Shown here: in pieces, positions 7,322 through 17,116 of the stretch
Layout of the letters: every line of letters starts with the position of its first letter
Position numbering within the stretch: position 1 is the stretch's first letter
Origin: an uncultured Erythrobacter sp.
GTDB taxonomy: Bacteria; Pseudomonadota; Alphaproteobacteria; Sphingomonadales; Sphingomonadaceae
Length of the DNA: 64,000 bases
Assembly (NCBI GenBank): GCA_947498065.1
Contig: CANMIS010000004.1
Span: forward strand, 310,001-374,000
Direction of reading: 5' to 3'
Made by a program: the position numbers and the translations under genes
Notes under the pieces: model-generated
The model's input: the letters and a program-made list of their open reading frames with translations, nothing else
Databases searched by the model: none
Told to the model about the DNA's origin: nothing

Positions 7322-8209
7322 CTATGGCAATTGCCAAGCCATCGTATCCTCAAATTTCGACTCGATCGGCTCTCCATTCGAATCAGTCGCTGGCGAAAAC
7401 CGAGCATAGCGTTCCAAATGATGACAGGTTGCATGGTCAAGAAGTTCAAAGCCAGAGGACTCAATGATTGCGCAGCTCGAGACTTTTCCAGTCAGATTGA
7501 CAACCACTCTATACACCACCTTCCCCTCCATCGATTGACGGATCGCACTAGAGGGATAGTCGCGGTAGCGATAAATGTCTCCGACCGGAGTCGGGGGTCG
7601 CAAAGCTAGCTCTTCTTTCGATAGAAGCTGGGGATCGCACTCAATCAAACTGTGAGTTGCGTCATTTAGACCATCCAGATCGATTATCCCGCGCTCAGCT
7701 ACCTTACCGACCAAAATCGAATAATATTCCCAAGTTTCAAGGTGGACTTCGATCTTTCGTCCTTCAACTAAATCCTTCCTGGTTAGCCGATCATTCCAGA
7801 ATCTCCCCGCTAACAAGCGCCATTTTCTTGTATGGCCACTCGCCCATCTTCCATGGAGTTGGACGGAAAGAGATTGCCCATCTCCTCGTTGGCGCCATGC
7901 CTCAAGGTCCTGCGAAATCGAAACATAAGGGGAGCCCCGATAAAACGAGTCCATAACCCCGGCAGGGATCGGAGGTGACCGACCTTCGGCAGCCTTCACT
8001 GCCTTGCAGCTCGTGTCGTGCTGGGTTTCAATTCGCCAGACGCTCCAACCGTTAGATCGACTGAAAAGGGTCATGTAGTAGCCCACATCCACCTCACGCT
8101 CCTCTCCAATCTGCCACTGGGGCCAAGCTGGTGTCGAAGCTATCGCTGCAAACATTGCGATTGGAAGTGAAAGCCTTTTTACAAACTTCAATGGGCACCT
8201 CGTCTTCAT
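7322..8209 (-). CDS. Secreted protein with a TonB C-terminal domain
   Basis: 295 residues from ATG 8209, chosen because it begins a clean signal peptide (about 1-30, ending near APAW-type residues); a longer frame to 8242 only adds a basic stretch before it. The C-terminal 85 residues (from about GDIYRYRDYPSSAI) have the TonB_C pattern, including the YP...A...G.V...V core and a Cys pair. The middle region is unrecognised. There is no membrane anchor plus Pro-rich spacer as in true TonB, so energy transduction is unlikely. Stand-alone periplasmic TonB_C proteins are frequent in Sphingomonadales and of unknown role. It is divergent from the XRE gene. Confidence 0.65.
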   Translation of the reverse strand: MKTRCPLKFVKRLSLPIAMFAAIASTPAWPQWQIGEEREVDVGYYMTLFSRSNGWSVWRIETQHDTSCKAVKAAEGRSPPIPAGVMDSFYRGSPYVSISQDLEAWRQRGDGQSLSVQLHGRWASGHTRKWRLLAGRFWNDRLTRKDLVEGRKIEVHLETWEYYSILVGKVAERGIIDLDGLNDATHSLIECDPQLLSKEELALRPPTPVGDIYRYRDYPSSAIRQSMEGKVVYRVVVNLTGKVSSCAIIESSGFELLDHATCHHLERYARFSPATDSNGEPIESKFEDTMAWQLP

Positions 8210-8261
8210 TTTGGGTCGTAAATGCCGTGGCCTATTGCGCACTTTTTATCAAGTTAAAGCA

Positions 8262-8507
8262 GTGCTTCGTGTTTCTGGTGACAATGACCCTGATCAAGTG
8301 CTGCCCAAAGTGGGAGGGGCCATTCGTGCCGCACGAAAATCTGCTAGCCTTTCCCAAGAAGCATTGGCAGATGCCTCTGAGATTGATCGTTCGCATTTAG
8401 GGCGAATTGAGCGTGGCGAACGAAATCTAAGTATCCTTAATTTGAAAAGGATTGCTAGCGCCCTAAGCATTTCCGCCGCCGAGCTGCTTAAGCATGCCGA
8501 AGTCTGA
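8262..8507 (+). CDS. XRE-family helix-turn-helix regulator
   Basis: 81 residues from GTG 8262 (the frame is open back to 8211). A Cro/C1-type HTH spans about residues 15-75: GAIRAARKSASLSQEALADAS forms the first helices, RSHLGRIERGERN the recognition part and LKRIASALSISAAELL the closing helices. It is divergent from the TonB_C gene with a very short gap, so it may control that gene or itself. The start is uncertain because no clear ribosome-binding site is visible. Confidence 0.7.
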   Translation: MLRVSGDNDPDQVLPKVGGAIRAARKSASLSQEALADASEIDRSHLGRIERGERNLSILNLKRIASALSISAAELLKHAEV

Positions 8508-8845
8508 TCATTGAATTAGGATTTGGTCAAACTGTGTGTGCATATCGGCCGTTAGTGGACAGGCCGCTTCGACTCGTACTAGTCAAGAAGCAGCCGTGCT
8601 GCTTGAGGCCCAGTTTAAGCCACCATTCAACCGCCGGATCTGGGGGTGCAAGCGGACATTCCGATCACCTCTCCAAGCGAGGCAAAAGAGAGCTAGGCTC
8701 GGCCGGTGCCTCAATCCTCTTCCATCTATTCGCACAAGGTAGTTGCGCGCGCCGCCGCCACCTATCTGACATTCACCGCGGTTCACCGTCGGCTTGATGC
8801 CTAGCTTGCGGTCATTGGCGCAGTTGATAAATTGCCCCCAGACTA
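8508..8845. other. 338-bp gap, no gene seen
   Basis: Between the XRE and AraC genes. Short frames on both strands lack recognisable sequence. It probably holds the promoter of the AraC gene, but I see no convincing -35/-10 pair. Confidence 0.4.
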
Positions 8846-9865
8846 ATGGGGCATACAATGAGCCAGATTACATCGCTGTATGTTCACAAGGTTCTCTCCC
8901 ATGTTGGAGGAGGTGTTGAAACATACGATCTGCTCGAGGGCATGGGTGTTCCAGCCGACGGGACAATAGACCCCAAACTGATGGTGACTGCGGATGAGTT
9001 CTATGGTTTCTTTGCAACCGTGGCGCAGCGTGATCCTGACGGATTGACCTTGCCGCTGCGCATCGGCTCCACGATGAAGAGCGATGAATATGGCGCCTTT
9101 GGTCTCGCGTGGAAATCGGCGCCGAACCTGCGAGGCTCCTTTGTAAGATCGACCCGCTATGGCCATGTGCTTGGCAATGCTGAAACCTACAGCCTCGAGG
9201 AAAGCAATAAAGGCTGGCTCTTTAGTCTAGATAAGGCGGGCAATGCTGGACCTGGTATGCTTCTTTCAAATGAGGCCAGCATGTCCTCGGTGATGACAAT
9301 ATGCCGGGAGGTCGCCTCCCAGCCTTTCCAGCAGCTTGCTGTCTTCTTCAAACACGGCGCGCGTGGTGATGCGGCTGTCTATGAGAAGCACTTCAACTGC
9401 CCGGTTCATTTCAATTCTGGGCGCGACGCATTGCTCGTCAGCGAGGCAAGCCTAGACGTGCCCAACAAGCTGGGTGATGAAACTATCGCTCAGTTCTTTG
9501 ATCAGCATCTCGAGGCAGAGCTTGCAAAGCAAGCCGAGCCAGAAAGCATCGATAAGCGGGTGCGTCTGGCTGTCGCCAAAATGCTGAGCGAAGGCGTGCC
9601 AACGCTTTCAACCGTCGCAGGATCGCTTGGAATGAGCGCGCGCACCTTGCAGCGAAGGCTTGCTGCTCAGGACAAGTCATTCCAAAACCTTGTCGATCAG
9701 GCGCGCAGAGAGCTCTCTCAGCAGCTATTGCGCGAAACGAGCTACAGCCTCGCGGAAGTTGCCTTTCTCACCGGCTTTGCAGAGCAGAGCGGCTTCACGC
9801 GTGCGTTCAAGCGATGGGCCGGTGAAACGCCTCGCTCATATCGCGTAGGCGCTACGTCAAACTGA
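8846..9865 (+). CDS. AraC-family regulator with Arabinose_bd-type sensor domain
   Basis: 339 residues (ATG 8846; a second ATG five codons in is also possible). The N-terminal 200 residues match the OruR/ArgR-like sensing domain of AraC regulators. The C-terminal 100 residues hold the double HTH: TLSTVAGSLGMSARTLQRRL as the first and SLAEVAFLTGFAEQSGFTRAF as the second, closing with the usual W.G.TPR.YR motif. It lies 95 bp before the NmrA-like gene on the same strand and is the likely activator of the five-gene set 9961-14320. The ligand is unknown. Confidence 0.85.
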   Translation: MGHTMSQITSLYVHKVLSHVGGGVETYDLLEGMGVPADGTIDPKLMVTADEFYGFFATVAQRDPDGLTLPLRIGSTMKSDEYGAFGLAWKSAPNLRGSFVRSTRYGHVLGNAETYSLEESNKGWLFSLDKAGNAGPGMLLSNEASMSSVMTICREVASQPFQQLAVFFKHGARGDAAVYEKHFNCPVHFNSGRDALLVSEASLDVPNKLGDETIAQFFDQHLEAELAKQAEPESIDKRVRLAVAKMLSEGVPTLSTVAGSLGMSARTLQRRLAAQDKSFQNLVDQARRELSQQLLRETSYSLAEVAFLTGFAEQSGFTRAFKRWAGETPRSYRVGATSN

Positions 9866-9960
9866 TGACGCCATCTGCACAAACCTTGTCGTGCTAAGGC
9901 AAGAGACACTGAAGCCAGTGACCTATTCCATGCTTGTCTCCAACAAACAGGAACAAGCAT

Positions 9961-10806
9961 ATGATCACTCAAACCGACAATGCACCGCTCACTCTGGTAA
10001 TCGGTGGAACCGGCAAGACCGGTAAGAGGGTTGCAAACCGCCTGATCCAAAAGGGGCAGGACGTACGCATTGGCTCCCGCTCTTCCCTTCCTTCGTTCGA
10101 CTGGAACAACGAAGCGGGCTGGGATGCTGCGCTCGATGGCGTCTCGAACATATACATTACATACTCTCCCGATCTTGCGATGCCGGGGGCAAAGGATGCG
10201 ATCAGCGCTCTGGTCTGGCGCGCCAAGTTAAATGGCGTCAAACGCCTCGTTATTCTGTCTGGTCGCGGCGAGGAAGAAGCGCAGGCTTGCGAACAGATCG
10301 TCGCTGACAGCGGTCTTGAATGGACGGTTGTGCGCGCAAGCTGGTTCAGCCAGAATTTCTCCGAAGGCGCTTTTATTGATATGGTACTTGGCGGAGCGAT
10401 TACCCTGCCAGCAGGCGATACGCCCGAGCCCTTTGTCGATGTCGATGACATCGCCGATGTCGCAGTCGCTGCGCTTAGTGAAGATGGGCACAATGGCGAG
10501 ACTTATGAGGTCACTGGCCCACGCTTGATGACCATGGCTGATATCGCGGCGGACCTGTCTGCTGCGACTGAGCGCGAAATCGCCTTTATCGACGTGCCGC
10601 ATAATGCTTTCATCGAAGAGCTCACCAATTCTGGCGCGCCCAAAGATGTCGTTTGGATGCTCGACTATCTGTTCTCGACGGTCCTCGATGGTCGCAACGC
10701 ACACCTAAAGGATGGTGTGACCCGCGCTCTTGGCCGTGCCCCCAAAGACTTTGCAGACTACGCCCGCGATGTCGCTGCAACCGGCGCATGGAGGGTGGCG
10801 GTATGA
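9961..10806 (+). CDS. NmrA/SDR-type NAD(P)-binding oxidoreductase or sensor
   Basis: 281 residues from ATG 9961; an upstream start at 9934 adds nine residues. The Rossmann motif VIGGTGKTGKRVA is close to the N-terminus, followed by an NmrA-like domain with a WFSQNFSE segment and the usual VDVDDIADVAVAAL stretch. Relatives act on quinones or bind NADP(H) to sense redox state. It is the first gene of an operon: the next gene starts inside its stop codon (ATGA). Enzyme versus regulator cannot be decided from sequence. Confidence 0.75.
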   Translation: MITQTDNAPLTLVIGGTGKTGKRVANRLIQKGQDVRIGSRSSLPSFDWNNEAGWDAALDGVSNIYITYSPDLAMPGAKDAISALVWRAKLNGVKRLVILSGRGEEEAQACEQIVADSGLEWTVVRASWFSQNFSEGAFIDMVLGGAITLPAGDTPEPFVDVDDIADVAVAALSEDGHNGETYEVTGPRLMTMADIAADLSAATEREIAFIDVPHNAFIEELTNSGAPKDVVWMLDYLFSTVLDGRNAHLKDGVTRALGRAPKDFADYARDVAATGAWRVAV

Positions 10807-11306
10807 CCTATGAATGGCCCCTCTTTTTCTGCCTCTTCCTTGCGCTTTGGAGTGCAATTGTCGCTGGCAACTTCTCCGCATTCTCAGAATTCATCATGTC
10901 GGCACTCAAAAAGACTGAGCCAGCTGGCGGAATTGAGGCGATGCAGCACATCAATCGAGAGGTTATCAAAACCCAGTTCGTAGCTGGCATCCTCTCCATC
11001 ACGGTCTTTTCAGTGCTCTTTGCGCTCTACAGCCTCGCGGTGTTTGAAGGTGCAGCGCTTATAACACTGACCCTGGCCAGTTTGGTTTACGTCCCCAGCG
11101 TTTTTCTGATGACGATGCTTGGCAATGTGCCGATGAACAACCGGCTCGACAGTGTCGATCATACCAGTGTCGAAGCACAAAACTACTGGATGGAGTATGG
11201 CGCGAAGTGGACCCGGCTTAATCACTGCCGTTCTCTAGGGAGCACCCTGACCTCCGGCCTCTACATCATCGCCGCCATCACACTCATCACAAGCGGACAG
11301 GTGTAA
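10803..11306 (+). CDS. DUF1772-like four-helix membrane protein
   Basis: 167 residues, ATG 10803 overlapping the previous stop. Four hydrophobic helices with the DUF1772/anthrone-oxygenase-like pattern: an N-terminal helix ending in GNFSAFSEFIM, a central NVPMNNRLD motif that is typical of the family, and a W...N..R segment before the last helix. Some family members act on anthrone-like polyketides; most are uncharacterised. It is co-transcribed with the NmrA-like gene and, 2 bp later, with the serine hydrolase. Confidence 0.65.
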   Translation: MTYEWPLFFCLFLALWSAIVAGNFSAFSEFIMSALKKTEPAGGIEAMQHINREVIKTQFVAGILSITVFSVLFALYSLAVFEGAALITLTLASLVYVPSVFLMTMLGNVPMNNRLDSVDHTSVEAQNYWMEYGAKWTRLNHCRSLGSTLTSGLYIIAAITLITSGQV

Positions 11307-11308
11307 TC

Positions 11309-12571
11309 ATGAGATATGCAGCTTTAAGCGTCTCCACCATTCTGGCGATCTTGGTTTGGGGCAGCTTGGTTTTTGTCGCCCTGGACCAAGGTTGGGGAAA
11401 GAGTGCCATTGCTAAGAAGGGAGAACTGTCCGGGTTCGAATTGGCAGCGAAGGAAATCGCCGAGCAAAACAATCAAGGCAATATCAGCTTCATCTTGGTT
11501 GAGGGCGGAGCGCCGGTGGCAGACTTTCATCTGTCAAAAGGTGAAGAGGTGAACGCCCAAAGCGTTTTCCAAGTCGCATCTCTGGGCAAATGGGTCACCG
11601 CATGGGGCGTGATGGCGCTTGTCGAAGAGGGGCAGGTGGACCTTGATGCACCGGTTTCAGACTATCTCACACGCTGGCAATTGCCGACTTCAGAGTTCGA
11701 TGCCTCGGGTGTCACAGTGCGGCGCTTGCTGAGCCACACCGCCGGCCTGACCGACGGTCTTGGTTATGATGGATTTGCGACAGCACAAACCCGTCAGACC
11801 CTTGAAGCATCACTGACGCAGGCCGCAGACGCCTCGCCGGGCAAGGATGGTCGGACAGTTCTGGGCAACGAGCCGGGCTCAGCTTTCGCCTATTCGGGCG
11901 GTGGCTACACTATACTCCAGCTGCTGATCGAAGAGGTCTCTGGCACACCATTCCCAACCTATATGCGCGAGCGAGTTTTTGACCCTTTGGGCATGGAGAG
12001 AACCTCTTTTGACCAGGATGCGGCAATCGAGCTGGAACTGGCTGAGAACTTCGGACCAGAGGGCACAACCAAGCCATTCGGCTGGTACACTGCACTTGCT
12101 GCAACGTCTCTTTTCACAACCTCCGAAGATCTCGCGACGTTTGTAGCTTCGCAAGCTCCGGATGCGGCGAACCCGGTTCTATCACAAGAAACACTGGCGC
12201 TTATCCGCACACCCCATGCCTCAGAAATGGGGGCAGACATCTGGGGGCTCGGCACAATGCTCTATGCTCCCAATGATTCCGGCGATTTCATAATCGGTCA
12301 TGACGGCAGCAATGAACCGGCGATCAACACTGCGGCTCGGCTTGATCCGGCAACAGGCGATGGGATCGTAGTCCTTGCAACCGGCAACCCAATGCTTGCC
12401 ACTCAGCTTGCGGGCGAGTGGGTGTTTTGGAAGACCGGGAATGTCGACACTCTCACCTTTGCATCGCGACTGCCCACGGCTTTTCTAGTCTTCGCAGGCG
12501 GAACCTTGTTGATCCTAATTATCGCAGGCTTTGCCATTTGGCGACGAGCGCGTGCGGCATCTAGGCAATAG
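11309..12571 (+). CDS. Serine hydrolase, beta-lactamase/class C esterase family, membrane anchored
   Basis: 420 residues. A signal-anchor occupies about 5-25. The catalytic SxxK motif is S91-L-G-K94, followed by the usual GKWVTAWGVMALVEEG helix and the HTAGL motif (SHTAGLTDG). The YxN position is YSG in AYSGGGY, as in esterases of the family. A C-terminal transmembrane helix (about 392-412) and a basic tail anchor the other end, so the catalytic domain faces the periplasm. Substrate could be an ester, D-amino-acid peptide or beta-lactam. It is the third gene of the operon. Confidence 0.8.
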   Translation: MRYAALSVSTILAILVWGSLVFVALDQGWGKSAIAKKGELSGFELAAKEIAEQNNQGNISFILVEGGAPVADFHLSKGEEVNAQSVFQVASLGKWVTAWGVMALVEEGQVDLDAPVSDYLTRWQLPTSEFDASGVTVRRLLSHTAGLTDGLGYDGFATAQTRQTLEASLTQAADASPGKDGRTVLGNEPGSAFAYSGGGYTILQLLIEEVSGTPFPTYMRERVFDPLGMERTSFDQDAAIELELAENFGPEGTTKPFGWYTALAATSLFTTSEDLATFVASQAPDAANPVLSQETLALIRTPHASEMGADIWGLGTMLYAPNDSGDFIIGHDGSNEPAINTAARLDPATGDGIVVLATGNPMLATQLAGEWVFWKTGNVDTLTFASRLPTAFLVFAGGTLLILIIAGFAIWRRARAASRQ

Positions 12572-12587
12572 AAGGCAGGGTGGTCTT

Positions 12588-13301
12588 ATGCCTCAGCCCG
12601 ATAAGAAAGCTTCAACCAATTCGCCCCCGAGTTACACTAGAGTGACTGCATTGCGCGATCTGCTCTTGGTTGTCACAGTGCTTGTGATCGTAAAGCAGTC
12701 TGTGCTCCCGATCTCTCAGCTTTATGCAGGTCCTGCCTCAACTGTGAGTGCCATGATCGTTGGCACAGTCTTATTGCGCCGCAGGGGATTGGCTTGGACT
12801 GACCTCGGTCTTCGCTGGCCGGAAAGCTGGTCAAAGACGCTTGGGCTCACGCTCCTCACAATGGCCTTCTTCCTAGTGTGCACCCAGCTTATGGTTTTGG
12901 TCGCTGACCTCTTCTTCGAGGATATCGGGACAAGCGATCGTTTCTCCCATATCGAAGGCAATTTGCCAGCCTATTTGCTGATCATGGTGCTTGTATGGAC
13001 GCATGGCTCCTTCTTCGAAGAGCTGTTGTTCCGCGCATTTGTCATCAACCACACGAGTGAGGCTCTTGGCGGCGGACTTCGTTCCGATATTGTCGCCTTG
13101 ATCATCTCATCAGCGTTCTTCGGTTATCGCCACGCTTACTATCAAGGGTGGCATGGCGCGCTTGTCACTGGCGCTGGGGGCTTTGCGTTCGGCGTCTTCT
13201 ACCTATGGTTCGGAAGGCGCAATATCATGCCGCTGATCTTTGCCCACGGCGCGTTCAATACGCTGGGCCAAACATTTCGCTATCTCGGCATTGAGGATTA
13301 G
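12588..13301 (+). CDS. CPBP-family intramembrane metalloprotease
   Basis: 237 residues from ATG 12588, 16 bp after the hydrolase stop. Hydrophobic helices surround the CPBP motifs: FFEELLFRAF (EExxxR), then FFGYRHAYYQ (the second motif with His) and FAHGAFNTLGQ (HxxxN). Family members cleave within membranes or act in bacteriocin immunity and protein modification. The role here is unknown; it is one of two CPBP proteins in the window (the other at 44306). Motif residues are intact, so it is probably active. Confidence 0.78.
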   Translation: MPQPDKKASTNSPPSYTRVTALRDLLLVVTVLVIVKQSVLPISQLYAGPASTVSAMIVGTVLLRRRGLAWTDLGLRWPESWSKTLGLTLLTMAFFLVCTQLMVLVADLFFEDIGTSDRFSHIEGNLPAYLLIMVLVWTHGSFFEELLFRAFVINHTSEALGGGLRSDIVALIISSAFFGYRHAYYQGWHGALVTGAGGFAFGVFYLWFGRRNIMPLIFAHGAFNTLGQTFRYLGIED

Positions 13302-13429
13302 AGGCGGGTGCAAGAGTGCTGCAACACCGCTGGTTGGCGCGAATTGGCAAAACAGTGGCGGCGTCTGGCAATAAGCGCCCGACCCTTTGCCCTAATCCTG
13401 ATTGCAAGACATCAATCGGAGAAAACAAC

Positions 13430-14320
13430 ATGACCCAATCCGCTCTTTTGGAAATTGCAACTGAGACCACGAACGCGGCCAAAAGCCGCCACTCCGGCCC
13501 AATTGCAGGCAAACACTTGTCGATCAGAACAGGCTTTAAGGCCATCAGCTTTAAGCATGCGATGTTTGATGGCATGATGGACCCGCTGGTGATGGTCGAT
13601 CACTACCTGATGGGCGAACCCACCTTTGGCGCTCACCCACACGCTGGCATGTCGGCAGTAACGGTGCTGTTCGAAGACAGCTGCGGGGCTTTCAACAATC
13701 GCGATTCTCTCGGCAACGACATCAATCTCGAAGCCGGTGACCTCTATTGGCTCAAAGCCGGAAGCGGAGCAGTGCACGATGAAAAGCCGCTAAACGGCGC
13801 ATTGGCTCATGGGCTTCAGATGTTTGTGAACCTACCCGCTCATATGAAGCATGACGATCCTGAAGCGCTCCACGTCCAAGCGAGCGAAATGCCGGTGATT
13901 GAAAGAGATGGCGCCAAAGTGCGCCTTGTATTGGGCGAGAGCAACGGTGTGACGGGGGCTATTTCTCCTGCGCTACCGATGACGATCCTCGATGCAAAAA
14001 TCGATGCCGGCGGTCATTTTGAACATGAAGTTGCTCAGGGTCATTCCCAATGGATTCTTGCGGTCGACGAGCCTGTCGAAGTGACTGTTGGCAGTCAGCC
14101 TTCGACACTTCCAGCAGGTGAAGCCTTGGCGATCAGTGCTAGGCAAAATTCAGTAACTCTGACTTTGCGGGCTCGCGCTGAGAGCCATGCAGTGATCGTA
14201 ACGGGTGAGCCGATCGCAGAACCCTTTGTCCAGCGCGGCCCTTTTGTGATGAACACCGAGGCTGAGATTGCAGAAATTGAAGCAGCCTATCGTGCAGGGC
14301 GTTTGGGCGAGCTAAGCTAA
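13430..14320 (+). CDS. Pirin-family cupin protein
   Basis: 296 residues from ATG 13430. The first cupin has the metal motif HPHAGMSAVTVLFE, and the second pair of ligands is in VHDEKPLNG, so the three His and one Glu expected to bind metal are present, although the flanking residues differ from the common HPHRGFET and HSE forms. Bacterial pirins include quercetinases and redox-linked regulators. It is the last gene of the AraC-led set, 128 bp after the protease gene, with its own possible ribosome-binding site (ggag at about 13419). Confidence 0.78.
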   Translation: MTQSALLEIATETTNAAKSRHSGPIAGKHLSIRTGFKAISFKHAMFDGMMDPLVMVDHYLMGEPTFGAHPHAGMSAVTVLFEDSCGAFNNRDSLGNDINLEAGDLYWLKAGSGAVHDEKPLNGALAHGLQMFVNLPAHMKHDDPEALHVQASEMPVIERDGAKVRLVLGESNGVTGAISPALPMTILDAKIDAGGHFEHEVAQGHSQWILAVDEPVEVTVGSQPSTLPAGEALAISARQNSVTLTLRARAESHAVIVTGEPIAEPFVQRGPFVMNTEAEIAEIEAAYRAGRLGELS

Positions 14321-14746
14321 GCGGCTAGCAAGAAGTGGATGCAAGGTTCGGGCCTGGCAGAGCATCGCCCTCGCGTCCGCAAGAGGGTCGGAGGCCGACT
14401 GTCTGGTTTAGGCTGAATGCTCGAGCAAAGCAGACAATCTGCTACCGGCCCAAAGGCTCACGTAGCGGCGGCAAGCTTCAGTCCTGTATAGCAGACGGTC
14501 CGTTGCCGATATTGGATATCGTGCCAGATGCCTCAGCCAAATGAACCGATTCACTTACCCATGACATGCCTTTGCATGTGAGGGTCGTGCCCGGATCATT
14601 GCAACATATCTTTGCTGCATACTCGTAAAGGAGAATTCTCTCTCCCCTAACCCGATAGACCAGTCTTACGCCGATTGGAGTCTCTTGGATTGCCGGATAT
14701 TAGGACACTAGTAAGATCATCAAAAACGTGATTAAGTCAAAGATAG
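14321..14746. other. 426-bp gap before the GHKL ATPase gene
   Basis: No gene is supported on either strand. The left half is GC-rich and resembles the chromosome; the right half turns AT-rich and carries the region upstream of the ATPase gene at 14747. The change in composition suggests a junction between two cargo segments. Confidence 0.4.
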
Positions 14747-17116
14747 ATGCCTTCCGAATTACACTTTGATGTCAGCTCTGGGCTGAAACGTGTTCTAGGA
14801 CGTGAACTTATCACTGATGATGAGGTCGCGATTTTTGAGTTGGTTAAAAACTCATTCGATGCGGGCGCAGATAAAGTGGAGTTGTTCTTTGACGAAAACC
14901 GCGTCGTTGTCGCTGACAATGGCATCGGCATGGATTATGACGACCTCAACACGAAGTGGTTGTTCGTCGCATATTCGGCCAAGCGCGAAGAGAACAAAGA
15001 GGATTTTCGAGACAAAGTAGCTCAGCGGGCTCACTACGCTGGCAGTAAGGGCATCGGTCGTTTTTCATCTGACCGGTTGGGTCAAGGCCTAATCCTACAA
15101 ACGCGACCCAAAAGTGACAAGACAGGGCCCGTACATCGGCTAGACGTTGATTGGTCCAAGTTCGATGAAAGTGACAAAAAGCGTTTCGAGAAAATCCCTG
15201 TCACATACGCTGAAAAGAGATCTTTCAGTTTGCCCGTTGAGCTCGTCAAGTTCGCTAAGGGTTTCACACATGGAACAGTGATCGAGATCAATGACCTCCG
15301 CCTCGACTGGTCACGCGATGAAATAAAGAACCTGAAGGCTTCGTTGGCGAAGCTGATAAATCCGTTTGGTTCGGATGTTGACCGTTTCCAGATTTCCATC
15401 TCTGCTCCAGCGGAGTTGGCAGAAGATGAAACAATTAAGAAGGCGGCGAAAGACGAGAATGAAGAGCCCTTCGCCCGAGATATTATCAACGGTCGCGTCG
15501 GGAACTTCATTTTTGAAGATTTAGAAGAAAAGACAACGTTCATCGACGTATCGATTGAGGATGGTCATATCGAAACCGTCCTGACAGATCGCACTGAACT
15601 GATTTATCATATTAGAGAATCAAATCCTTACAAGAAGCTTGAGGGTTCTGATTTTCGGTGCCGCATATTCTATCTGAATCATTCTGCAAAGATCACTTTT
15701 GCAAGGAGAGTGGGCCTCCCCTCAGTGCAATTCGGCTCGGTGTTCCTATTTCGCAATGATTTCCGTGTTTTCCCAATCGGCGAGAATGAGGATGATTGGT
15801 TTGGATTTTCGCGCCGCAAGCAACAGGGCTATGCGCGCTATCTAGGTACACGGGAAGTTATCGGACGAGTTGACGTATATGGTGATGATGGAGATTTCCA
15901 AGAGGCATCGAGTAGAAACCAAGGGTTGATTGACACCGAGGCCGTCAAACAACTCCGTAGATGTGTTATGGACCGGTGTCTAAAGCGACTTGAGCGTTAT
16001 GTCGTGCCCGTGCTCTGGGCGGATAAGGCAGAGGCAGAGACTGGTGACTTGTCGCGCCTTCTGACCGAGCCTGGCAAAGCGCGCGTTTCCGGTGCCGTTG
16101 CAGGCCTAGTCGATAACGACGACATTGAGCTGTTTGACTACAGCAAACGCCTTATTGGAATTTTGAATGAGCGATCGTCGGATTTTGAGCAGTCTATTGT
16201 AAGCCTCAGAGCTATCGCGAATAAGACGGGCGATAAAGAACTCATCGATAAGCTCGACGAAGCTGAGAAGCGTTTTGAGGAGCTTAAACAGGCCGAAGTC
16301 GAAGCCCGAAAAATTGCCGATCAAGAGCGTGAGGCTTCCGAAAAAGCAACACAGAGAGCGCTTCAAGCTGAGGCCGAAGTTAAGGCTACGAAGGCCGAAA
16401 TTGAGGTTGAACGCAGGCGCTCGCATTTTTTAGAGTCGGTCGCATCTCTTGATGTAAAGACCATACTAAATTTGCACCATCAGGTCACAATCCACTCTGT
16501 CGACGTTAACCAACAAATTGAAAACCTGATTACCAGATCACAAGGCAAGGAAACAATTCCGCGCGAAGATGTGATGAAAGCTATTGAACAGATTGCGTTC
16601 CAAAATCGACGCATTCAAGCAATTTCGCGCTTTGCGGCCCAAGCCACGTTCGCGCTGGATTCAGGCAAGATCACTACTGACCTTGCAGAATTTATTGAGG
16701 ACTACGTTAATAACATTGCACGCCAAACCACTGGTGCCCGAATTAAAGTCGAGGTGAAAAACGATCATCCGGGATTGAATATGAAGTTTAGTCCCATCGA
16801 TGTCTCCATTATAATCGATAACCTCGTGAGCAATGCAAGGCGTGCTAGAGCTTCAAAGATCAATCTTACGATAGAGCCAGTCACCAAGAATGGGCTAAGC
16901 ATCAACGTAGCTGATAACGGAAAAGGCTTCGCCGCGGGCGTTGACCCAGATCGTATATTTGAAATGGGATACACGACTACGCATGGATCGGGTCTTGGGC
17001 TTTATCACGTTCAGCAAGTGCTTGGGCAGATGGGAGGCAGTATTGAACTTTCCAAAAGTAAAGTGCAAAGAGGTACTTCGTTTAGGATCACAATAACCAA
17101 ATCGAGTCCAAAATGA
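14747..17116 (+). CDS. Dual GHKL ATPase / histidine-kinase-like protein
   Basis: 789 residues with two ATP-binding modules. The N-terminal one is MORC/Hsp90/MutL-like: ELVKNSFDAGA (31-41), DNGIGM (57-62), GSKGIGRFSSDRLGQG (99-114). A middle region of unknown fold (about 200-480) follows, then a coiled coil rich in Glu/Lys/Ala (about 490-565). Next comes a dimerisation-like helix with a His pair (LHHQV, about 577) and a histidine-kinase catalytic domain with N box IIDNLVSNARRAR (about 688), G1 VADNGKGF and G2 GSGLGLYHV. It has no membrane segment, so it is cytoplasmic. Its stop overlaps the start of the receiver gene (ATGA). A phosphorelay to that protein is likely; what it senses is unknown. 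Confidence 0.78.
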   Translation: MPSELHFDVSSGLKRVLGRELITDDEVAIFELVKNSFDAGADKVELFFDENRVVVADNGIGMDYDDLNTKWLFVAYSAKREENKEDFRDKVAQRAHYAGSKGIGRFSSDRLGQGLILQTRPKSDKTGPVHRLDVDWSKFDESDKKRFEKIPVTYAEKRSFSLPVELVKFAKGFTHGTVIEINDLRLDWSRDEIKNLKASLAKLINPFGSDVDRFQISISAPAELAEDETIKKAAKDENEEPFARDIINGRVGNFIFEDLEEKTTFIDVSIEDGHIETVLTDRTELIYHIRESNPYKKLEGSDFRCRIFYLNHSAKITFARRVGLPSVQFGSVFLFRNDFRVFPIGENEDDWFGFSRRKQQGYARYLGTREVIGRVDVYGDDGDFQEASSRNQGLIDTEAVKQLRRCVMDRCLKRLERYVVPVLWADKAEAETGDLSRLLTEPGKARVSGAVAGLVDNDDIELFDYSKRLIGILNERSSDFEQSIVSLRAIANKTGDKELIDKLDEAEKRFEELKQAEVEARKIADQEREASEKATQRALQAEAEVKATKAEIEVERRRSHFLESVASLDVKTILNLHHQVTIHSVDVNQQIENLITRSQGKETIPREDVMKAIEQIAFQNRRIQAISRFAAQATFALDSGKITTDLAEFIEDYVNNIARQTTGARIKVEVKNDHPGLNMKFSPIDVSIIIDNLVSNARRARASKINLTIEPVTKNGLSINVADNGKGFAAGVDPDRIFEMGYTTTHGSGLGLYHVQQVLGQMGGSIELSKSKVQRGTSFRITITKSSPK

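Noticed and set aside
8534..8797. 87-codon frame before the AraC gene
   Set aside because: No family-like sequence, no ribosome-binding site, overlapping frames of similar length in other registers.
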